Positions 57,963 through 64,000 of a DNA stretch of 64,000 bases are shown piece by piece. Position 1 is the stretch's first letter. The number at the start of each line of letters is the position of its first letter. Position numbers and translations under genes: made by a program. The stretch is from Thiodiazotropha sp040507225 (lineage in GTDB: Bacteria; Pseudomonadota; Gammaproteobacteria; Chromatiales; Chromatiaceae). Under the pieces are notes generated by a model. The model did not search any database and was not told where the DNA came from. It was given only the letters and a program-made list of their open reading frames with translations. The stretch spans positions 62,001 to 126,000 of the forward strand of contig JBEVVG010000001.1 in the NCBI GenBank assembly GCA_040507225.1, read 5' to 3'.

Positions 57963-58462
57963 ATGACAGTATCAGCAAAAGACAAGGTTTCTTTCTCACC
58001 CGAAGTCTGCGCGGAGATCGATCGCTGGATCGCCAAGTACCCGCCGGAATGGAAACAGTCCGCCGTGATGGGCGCCCTGATGTGGTCCAGGACGACAACG
58101 GCGGTTGGCTCACCACCGAACTGATGGACCAGGTGGCCGCCTATCTGGATATGCCGCCGATTGCGGTCTATGAGGTGGCGACCTTCTACTCCATGTACGA
58201 GCTCAAGCCGGTGGGCAAGCACAAGATCTGTGTCTGCACCAACGTATCGTGCATGACCAACAAGGCGGATGTCATCGTCGAACACCTGGAGAAACGTCTC
58301 GGCATCGGCTTCGGCGAGGTGACCGAAGACGGTCTTTACTCCCTCAAAGAGGTGGAGTGTCTGGGCGCCTGCGGCGGGGCCCCGATGATGCAGATCGGCA
58401 AACAGTATTATGAGAACCTGACTCCGGAAATCGTCGACGCGATTCTGGACGGGCTGGAGTAA
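57963..58462 (+). pseudogene. nuoE: NADH:quinone oxidoreductase subunit E, one-base frameshift
   Basis: 24-kDa-type subunit that carries the 2Fe-2S cluster N1a. The reading frame from ATG 57963 encodes the normal N-terminus (RWIAKYPPEWKQSAVMGAL, to 58079) and then breaks: after CTG only two bases (58080-58081) stand before GTG-GTC-CAG, where the family has three. The rest, VVQDDNGGWLTTELMDQ to DAILDGLE, continues in the other frame to 58462 with the cluster cysteines present (CVCTNVSC and CLGACGG). A single missing base explains everything. With the missing base restored the protein would have about 166 residues. Sequencing error is the simplest view; real mutation or recoding cannot be excluded. 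No slippery heptamer is seen. Confidence 0.85.
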
Positions 58463-58467
58463 ACCCC

Positions 58468-59742
58468 ATGGTCAACGAAGTCTGTCTGCGTACCCTGGAT
58501 CTGGAACGTCCCTGGCTGCTGGAACAGTATGAAAGCCGGGGCGGCTATCAGATGCTCAAGCAGGTGCTGAGCCAGAAACGCGCGCCCGAGGCGATCATCG
58601 AAGAGGTCAAGAAATCCGGACTGCGCGGTCGCGGCGGGGCGGGATTCCCCACCGGGCTGAAGTGGAGTTTCATCTCCCGCAATGCGCCAGGTCAGAAATA
58701 TGTGGTATGCAACTCGGATGAGGGCGAACCGGGCACCTTCAAGGACCGGGATATCCTGCGCTATAACCCTCATCAACTGATCGAGGGTATGATCCTGGCG
58801 GGTTACGCGATCGGCGCGACCCGGGGTTACAACTATATCCGCGGCGAATTCTGGGAACCCTACGAACGCTTCGAGCATGCCCTGAAAGAGGCCCGTGAAG
58901 CGGGTTACCTGGGGGAGAATCTGCTCGGCTCCGGGTTCGATTTCGAACTCCACACCCATCTGGGTGCCGGGGCTTACATCTGCGGTGAAGAGACCGCGCT
59001 GCTCGAGTCCATCGAAGGCAAGAAAGGGCAGCCCCGCTACAAGCCGCCGTTTCCCGCCCACTTCGGACTTTATGGCCGTCCCACGATCATCAACAACACC
59101 GAGAGTCTCGCCTCCATCCCGGTGATCCTGGAGAAGGGCGGCGAGTGGTTCGCCAACCTGGGCGTGAAGAACAGCGGCGGATCGAAGCTCTTTTCCATCT
59201 CCGGGAACATCAACAACCCGGGGGTGTTCGAGATCCCCATGGGCACGCCTTTCTCGACCCTGCTGGAGATGGCGGGAGGCATGAAGGACGGGCGCAAGAT
59301 CAAGGCGGTGATCCCGGGTGGTTCCTCCGCACCGGTGATTCCGGGGGATCAGATGATGGACCTGAGTATGGACTACGATTCGATTGCCGGAGCCGGTTCC
59401 ATGCTGGGGTCCGGTGCGGTCATCGTACTCGACGACACCAACTGCATGGTGAAGATCCTGGAACGCATGTCCTACTTCTATCATGAGGAGTCCTGCGGTC
59501 AGTGCACACCCTGCCGGGAGGGCACCGGCTGGCTCTATCGGATCGTTCACCGGATCGAGACCGGCCAGGGCCGCCAGGAGGATCTGGACCTGCTCGACGA
59601 CATCGCTGACAAGATCAGCGGTAAAACCATCTGTGCGCTGGGCGATGCCGCCGCCATGCCGGTACAGGGCATGTTGCGCCACTACCGGGATGAGTTCCAA
59701 TATCACATCGACCACAAGCGCTGCATGGTCGGGGTTGGCTAG
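58468..59742 (+). CDS. nuoF: NADH:quinone oxidoreductase subunit F
   Basis: 424 residues; 51-kDa-type subunit that binds NADH and FMN and cluster N3. GRGGAGFPTGLKW (NADH loop), CNSDEGEPGTFKDR (FMN), GAGAYICGEETALLESIEG, and the 4Fe-4S ligands in SCGQCTPCREG. Starts five bases past the nuoE end. Complete and intact. Confidence 0.98.
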   Translation: MVNEVCLRTLDLERPWLLEQYESRGGYQMLKQVLSQKRAPEAIIEEVKKSGLRGRGGAGFPTGLKWSFISRNAPGQKYVVCNSDEGEPGTFKDRDILRYNPHQLIEGMILAGYAIGATRGYNYIRGEFWEPYERFEHALKEAREAGYLGENLLGSGFDFELHTHLGAGAYICGEETALLESIEGKKGQPRYKPPFPAHFGLYGRPTIINNTESLASIPVILEKGGEWFANLGVKNSGGSKLFSISGNINNPGVFEIPMGTPFSTLLEMAGGMKDGRKIKAVIPGGSSAPVIPGDQMMDLSMDYDSIAGAGSMLGSGAVIVLDDTNCMVKILERMSYFYHEESCGQCTPCREGTGWLYRIVHRIETGQGRQEDLDLLDDIADKISGKTICALGDAAAMPVQGMLRHYRDEFQYHIDHKRCMVGVG

Positions 59743-59756
59743 AGACACAAACCACG

Positions 59757-62120
59757 ATGACAGATAACACAGTCACCATCGAAGTAAACGGGCAGGTGCT
59801 GCAGGCTACGGCAGGGACCATGCTGATTGAAGTCACCGACGCGGCCGGCATCAAGATTCCCCGTTTCTGTTATCACAAGAAGCTCTCGGTGGCCGCCAAC
59901 TGCCGCATGTGCCTGGTGGAAGTGGAGAAGGCGCCCAAGCCATTACCGGCCTGTGCGACCCCCGTGAGCGACGGAATGAAGGTCCATACCCGCTCCCCCA
60001 AAGCCCTGGCGGCACAGAAGGGGACCATGGAGTTTCTGCTGATCAACCATCCACTCGACTGCCCCATCTGCGATCAGGGCGGTGAGTGTGAACTTCAGGA
60101 CGTGGCCATGGGTTACGGCCGGGACGTGACCCGTTACGGCGAAGGCAAGCGGGTGGTGGCCGACAAGAACCTGGGACCGCTGATCGCCACCGACATGACC
60201 CGCTGCATCCACTGCACCCGTTGCGTGCGCTTCGGTGAAGAGATCGCAGGCCTGCGGGAACTCGGTGCAACCGGTCGCGGCGAACACACCCTGATCGGCA
60301 CCTATGTGGAGAAGAGCGTCGGCTCGGAACTCTCGGGCAATGTGATCGATCTCTGCCCGGTGGGGGCTTTGACCTCCAAACCCTATCGTTTCAGCGCCCG
60401 CGCCTGGGAACTGACCCAGGTCGATTCGGTGGCGCCCCATGACAGCCTGGGTTCCAATCTGAATCTGCATCTGCGTGGCAACACGGTGATGCGTGTGCAT
60501 CCCCGGGACAACGAATCGATCAACGAGACCTGGATCTCGGACCGGGACCGTTTCAGCTACGAGGGGCTCTACAGTGAGGAGCGCCTGACCCGGCCGATGA
60601 TCAAGCAGGGTGGCGAATGGAAAACCGTAGCCTGGGATCAGGCCTTGGAAGCGGTGGCCAGGAAGTTCAAGGAAATAGGTGACGGGGAACAGCTCGGTGC
60701 CCTTGCGACACCCACGGCGACCCTGGAAGAGCTCTACCTGCTGCAGAAACTGATGCGCGGTATGGGCTGTGCGAATGTCGACACCCGCACCCGTCAGGGG
60801 GATTTCCGTCTCGATGAGACCCAGCAGGGCGTCCACTGGCTGGGCCTCGACCTGAGCGACATCGATCAGCTGCAGTCCGTGCTGGTGATCGGTGGCAATC
60901 TGCGCAAGGAGCAGCCGATTCTTGCCCACCGGGTACGCAAGGCCGCGTTGGCTGGTGCCGCGGTGCATTACCTGAATCCTTTGCAGGTACCCCTGAACCA
61001 TGCGGCTTCCCAGTCGGCCTGTCTCCCCAGCGAGTGGGTCTCCCGGCTGGCCGGGGTGGCCAAGGCGGCGGGCGTCAAAGCCAGTGGTGCTGCCGCCGCA
61101 TGGTTGAAGACCGCCAAGCCGGACGATTTCGCCAAGCAGGCCGCGGAGAGTCTGAAAAACTCGGACAAGGCGATGATCATGCTGGGCGATCTGGCCCAGG
61201 CGCATCCTGACTTTGCCACCCTGGCGGTGCTCGGGGAGAAACTCGCGCAGGCTACCGGCGCGGTGTTCTCCATCCTGCCCAGCGCGGCCAACAGTGTGGG
61301 TGCTCAGTTGGTCGGAGCGGTGCCTCACCTGAGCTGCGGCGGAACGCCTGCGGAGGAGGGTGCGCGCGGGCTCAACGCTCTGAGCATGCTCAAGCTGCCA
61401 CGCCGGGGTTACCTGCTGATGGGTGTCGAGCCCGGAATCGATTTCTGGAACGGCGCGCTGTCCACCAGCGCCCTGCAGAGCGCCGATCTGGTGGTGGCGC
61501 TGAGCGCCTTCCGCAGTGCCGAACTCGAAGAGTGCGCCGATATCCTGCTGCCCATGGCCAGCTTTGCCGAAACCTCGGGTAGCTACGTCAACGCCGCGGG
61601 GTGCTGGCAACAGAGCCGGGGGGCCGTGCGTCCCCAGGGTGAGAGCCGGCCCGCCTGGAAGATCCTGCGGGTATTGGGCAATCTGCTGGACCAGCCCGGT
61701 TTCGACTATACCGATTCGACCCAGATCCTCGACGAGGTTCGCGGATTGTGCGAGTCGGCCAAACTGGATAACCATCAGGCTGAACCGGCGGGACTTGAAC
61801 AGCAGCTCGTTTCCGGCACTCTGCAACGGGGCGGCGATATTCCCCTGTATGCCAGCGATGCCCTGGTGCGCCGGGCGGCTGCCCTGCAGCAGACCCGGGA
61901 TGCGGGGCAGGAGACGATCCGCCTGCATCCGGATGAGGCGCGAAAGCTGGGACTTGAGGGGATCGGCCAGGTTCGGGTGAAACAGAACGGCAATCAGGTG
62001 GATCTGCCCCTCGAGTTGGATGAGACCATACCCGAAGGGTGTGCCTGGATTTCCGCCGGGCTGAAACGCACCGCCTTGCTTGGGCAGCCCTATGGCGAAG
62101 TGACCGTGGAGAAAGCATAA
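59757..62120 (+). CDS. nuoG: NADH:quinone oxidoreductase subunit G
   Basis: 787 residues; the large iron-sulfur subunit. N-terminal ferredoxin domain with a 2Fe-2S site (IPRFCYHKKLSVAANCRMC), then a His/Cys-ligated 4Fe-4S segment (CPICDQGGECELQD), a second 4Fe-4S site (CIHCTRCVRFGEEIAG), followed by a molybdopterin-oxidoreductase-like domain without cofactor. It lies 14 bases after nuoF. Confidence 0.97.
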   Translation: MTDNTVTIEVNGQVLQATAGTMLIEVTDAAGIKIPRFCYHKKLSVAANCRMCLVEVEKAPKPLPACATPVSDGMKVHTRSPKALAAQKGTMEFLLINHPLDCPICDQGGECELQDVAMGYGRDVTRYGEGKRVVADKNLGPLIATDMTRCIHCTRCVRFGEEIAGLRELGATGRGEHTLIGTYVEKSVGSELSGNVIDLCPVGALTSKPYRFSARAWELTQVDSVAPHDSLGSNLNLHLRGNTVMRVHPRDNESINETWISDRDRFSYEGLYSEERLTRPMIKQGGEWKTVAWDQALEAVARKFKEIGDGEQLGALATPTATLEELYLLQKLMRGMGCANVDTRTRQGDFRLDETQQGVHWLGLDLSDIDQLQSVLVIGGNLRKEQPILAHRVRKAALAGAAVHYLNPLQVPLNHAASQSACLPSEWVSRLAGVAKAAGVKASGAAAAWLKTAKPDDFAKQAAESLKNSDKAMIMLGDLAQAHPDFATLAVLGEKLAQATGAVFSILPSAANSVGAQLVGAVPHLSCGGTPAEEGARGLNALSMLKLPRRGYLLMGVEPGIDFWNGALSTSALQSADLVVALSAFRSAELEECADILLPMASFAETSGSYVNAAGCWQQSRGAVRPQGESRPAWKILRVLGNLLDQPGFDYTDSTQILDEVRGLCESAKLDNHQAEPAGLEQQLVSGTLQRGGDIPLYASDALVRRAAALQQTRDAGQETIRLHPDEARKLGLEGIGQVRVKQNGNQVDLPLELDETIPEGCAWISAGLKRTALLGQPYGEVTVEKA

Positions 62121-62123
62121 CCG

Positions 62124-63179
62124 ATGGAACTCTTCAGCAGCCTATGGGAAGCGCTTCCCTCCGAACTTCAATATCTGATCTGGACCCTGATCAAGATCAT
62201 CGTGATCGTGGCTCCGATGATGTTGGCGGTCGCCTATTTCACCTATGCCGAGCGCAAGATCATCGGTTATATGCAGGTGCGTGTCGGGCCCAACCGGGTG
62301 GGACCCAAGGGTTGGCTGCAGCCCATCGCAGATGCGCTGAAGCTGATGTTCAAGGAGATCGTCATCCCGTCCCGGGCCAACAAGTTCCTGTTTCTCATGG
62401 CGCCGGCGATCACCCTGGGACCGGCGCTCGCCGCCTGGGCAGTGTTCCCGTTCAATGAAAAACTGGTGTTGGCGGACATCAATGCCGGGTTGCTGTACAT
62501 CCTCGCTTTGACCTCGGTGGGTGTCTACGGGGTGATCATCGGCGGCTGGGCATCCAACTCCAAATACGCCTTTCTCGGCGCCATGCGCTCCGCTGCGCAG
62601 ATCGTGGCTTACGAAATCGCCATGGGCTTCGCCCTGGTGGGGGTGCTGGTCGCCGCCGGCAGTCTCAACCTGGGTGAGATCATCAAGGCTCAGGAGGGCG
62701 GACTGTTCTCCTGGTTCTGGCTGCCTCTGCTGCCCCTGTTCGTGGTGTACGTAATCTCCGGTGTGGCGGAAACCAACCGTGCCCCGTTCGACGTGGCCGA
62801 GGGTGAATCGGAAATCGTCGCCGGTTTTCACGTGGAATACTCCGGCATGACCTTCGCCGTGTTCTTCCTCGCGGAATACGCCAACATGATTCTGATCTCC
62901 GCGCTGACCGCGGTGATGTTTTTCGGCGGTTGGCTCTCACCTTTTCAGGGCTGGCCGGTGCTTGGCGCCCTCACCGACTGGGTGCCCGGTTTCATCTGGC
63001 TGGTGATCAAGACCGCCTTTTTCATGTTCCTGTTCCTCTGGCTGCGTGCCACCTTCCCCCGATACCGCTATGACCAGATCATGCGCCTGGGCTGGAAGGT
63101 TTTTATCCCGATCACTATCGTCTGGATCGCGGTCGTCGGACTTGCCGTGGTCTATAAGATGCCCTGGTGGTTCGATTGA
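62124..63179 (+). CDS. nuoH: NADH:quinone oxidoreductase subunit H
   Basis: 351 residues, eight or so membrane helices; forms part of the quinone channel. YAERKIIGYMQVRVGPNRVGPKG and ETNRAPFDVAEGESEIVAGFHVEYSG (split here by eye) are signature loops, with the conserved charged residues present. Three bases after the nuoG stop. Confidence 0.98.
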   Translation: MELFSSLWEALPSELQYLIWTLIKIIVIVAPMMLAVAYFTYAERKIIGYMQVRVGPNRVGPKGWLQPIADALKLMFKEIVIPSRANKFLFLMAPAITLGPALAAWAVFPFNEKLVLADINAGLLYILALTSVGVYGVIIGGWASNSKYAFLGAMRSAAQIVAYEIAMGFALVGVLVAAGSLNLGEIIKAQEGGLFSWFWLPLLPLFVVYVISGVAETNRAPFDVAEGESEIVAGFHVEYSGMTFAVFFLAEYANMILISALTAVMFFGGWLSPFQGWPVLGALTDWVPGFIWLVIKTAFFMFLFLWLRATFPRYRYDQIMRLGWKVFIPITIVWIAVVGLAVVYKMPWWFD

Positions 63180-63187
63180 GGTCACCC

Positions 63188-63676
63188 ATGAACGTATTCG
63201 TCAATTACTTCAAGAGTCTTTTCCTGCTGGAACTGTTCCGTGGTCTGAGCGTCACCGGACGTTACCTGTTCCGCAAGAAATTCACCATCATGTACCCGGA
63301 GGAGAAGGCTCCGGTATCGCCCCGCTTCCGTGGGCTGCATGCGCTGCGCCGCTATCCGAACGGCGAGGAACGCTGCATCGCCTGCAAGCTTTGCGAAGCG
63401 ACCTGTCCGGCCCTCGCGATCACCATCGAGGCGGAACCCCGGGCGGACGGCTCGCGCCGCACCACCCGGTACGATATCGATCTGTTCAAGTGCATCTATT
63501 GCGGCTACTGCCAGGAGGCCTGCCCGGTGGATGCGATCGTCGAGACCCGGGTCTACGAATACCACTTCGAAAACCGGGGCGAGAACATCATGACCAAAGA
63601 GAAACTGCTGGCGGTGGGCGACAAGTATGAGTCCCAGTTGGCAGCGGATATCGAGGCACAGGCGAATGTACGCTGA
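63188..63676 (+). CDS. nuoI: NADH:quinone oxidoreductase subunit I
   Basis: 162 residues from ATG 63188; 23-kDa-type subunit with two 4Fe-4S clusters (N6a, N6b) bound by CIACKLCEATCP and CIYCGYCQEACP. An in-frame ATG at 63167 lies inside nuoH and is ignored. N-terminal helix FKSLFLLELFRGLSVTGRYLF lies along the membrane. Confidence 0.98.
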   Translation: MNVFVNYFKSLFLLELFRGLSVTGRYLFRKKFTIMYPEEKAPVSPRFRGLHALRRYPNGEERCIACKLCEATCPALAITIEAEPRADGSRRTTRYDIDLFKCIYCGYCQEACPVDAIVETRVYEYHFENRGENIMTKEKLLAVGDKYESQLAADIEAQANVR

Positions 63677-63712
63677 TCATCGGCCAACCATGAGTAACCC
63701 AGGCAACCCTCT

Positions 63713-64000
63713 ATGACACTTGAAAAGCTGATCTTCTACGTGCTCGCAGCGGTGATCGTGGTTTCCGCAACCATGGTGGTGACCCGGCGTAACCCGGTGC
63801 ACTCGGCGCTGTTCCTGATTCTCACCTTCGTCGCCAGCAGCGGCGTGTGGCTGCTCGCCGAGGCGGAATTCCTCGCCATCGCCCTGGTTCTGGTGTATGT
63901 CGGCGCGGTGATGGTGCTGTTCCTGTTCGTGCTGATGATGCTGGACATCGATCTGGCGGTGCTGCGGGCTGGTTTCATCAAGATGCTGCCGTTGGGCATT
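63713..64000 (+). CDS. nuoJ: NADH:quinone oxidoreductase subunit J (partial)
   Basis: The first 96 codons are present; the gene runs off the right edge. ATG at 63713, 36 bases after nuoI. Three membrane helices are visible, including EAEFLAIALVLVYVGAVMVL with the acidic residue and the pi-bulge-type YVGAVMVLFLF stretch conserved in NuoJ. Confidence 0.95.
   Translation, partial: MTLEKLIFYVLAAVIVVSATMVVTRRNPVHSALFLILTFVASSGVWLLAEAEFLAIALVLVYVGAVMVLFLFVLMMLDIDLAVLRAGFIKMLPLGI

Noticed and set aside
58070..58090. Programmed -1 frameshift in nuoE
   Set aside because: No slippery heptamer or downstream pseudoknot evident, and nuoE is not known to be recoded; a missing base is simpler.
56642..58285. 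547-codon frame antisense to nuoD/nuoE
   Set aside because: Shadow frame; plus-strand genes are unambiguous.
1..64000. CRISPR arrays, integrases, transposases, prophage genes, toxin-antitoxin pairs
   Set aside because: Looked for on both strands; no regularly spaced direct repeats and no proteins with such motifs were recognised.

Overview
The window reads as chromosomal DNA of a free-living or symbiotic gammaproteobacterium, most likely a sulfur-oxidizer-like member of the Chromatiales (Allochromatium/Sedimenticola/Thiodiazotropha type). The reasons are a class III (PhaC/PhaE) polyhydroxybutyrate locus laid out like that of purple sulfur bacteria, gammaproteobacterial gene orders (carA-carB-greA, yhbY/rlmE-ftsH-folP-glmM-tpiA-secG-tRNA-Leu-nuo), a GreA/GreB pair, SrkA, and the YdbH system. 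No genus can be proved from the sequence alone. I see no phage, plasmid, insertion sequence with a transposase, or CRISPR array.

Layout. 1-0.5 kb: a sigma-54-type promoter in front of a 30-codon ORF. 0.5-6.8 kb: PHB storage, with phbA-phaR-phaP-phbB on the minus strand and phaE-phaC on the plus strand; TGC-N3-GCA sites that fit PhaR operators flank the phaP promoter and lie upstream of phaE. 7.1-11.9 kb: nhaA with a cyclic-nucleotide-binding-domain gene, and photolyase with a DUF523-DUF1722 protein. 12.4-18.6 kb: a YdbH-like intermembrane protein with a DUF1318 lipoprotein, a thiopurine-methyltransferase-like enzyme, another methyltransferase, srkA and greB. 18.8-23.7 kb: an S8 protease lipoprotein with a PrcB-like lipoprotein (a dentilisin-like pairing), a GNAT enzyme and two unknown proteins separated by a palindromic element.

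23.9-36.4 kb is an acetate/C2 module: acs, DnaQ-type exonuclease, CNBD-CBS-nucleotidyltransferase protein, sodium:solute symporter with its DUF4212 partner, a TerB-like protein, then an NtrC-type response regulator, a sensor kinase whose sensor is itself a sodium:solute-symporter domain, and a small two-helix membrane protein. 36.4-42.0 kb: cheV, DUF6394-potassium channel-hemerythrin, and two thioredoxin-type proteins. 42.2-54.9 kb: carAB (behind a terminator that looks like an attenuator), greA, yhbY, rlmE, ftsH, folP, glmM, tpiA, secG and tRNA-Leu(GAG). 55.1 kb to the right end: the complex I operon nuoA-nuoJ (cut by the window edge), in which nuoE carries an apparent one-base deletion.

Points most worth following: the sigma-54/short-ORF unit at the left edge; the parallel 'two-helix protein + SSS protein' arrangement in both the transporter and its presumed sensor, with a response regulator that lacks the GAFTGA loop; the S8-PrcB pair; the hemerythrin overlapping a potassium channel; the intergenic elements built from heptad repeats and GAGTTCGCT arms; and the nuoE frameshift. 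All function assignments rest on recognising motifs by eye; no database search was run.
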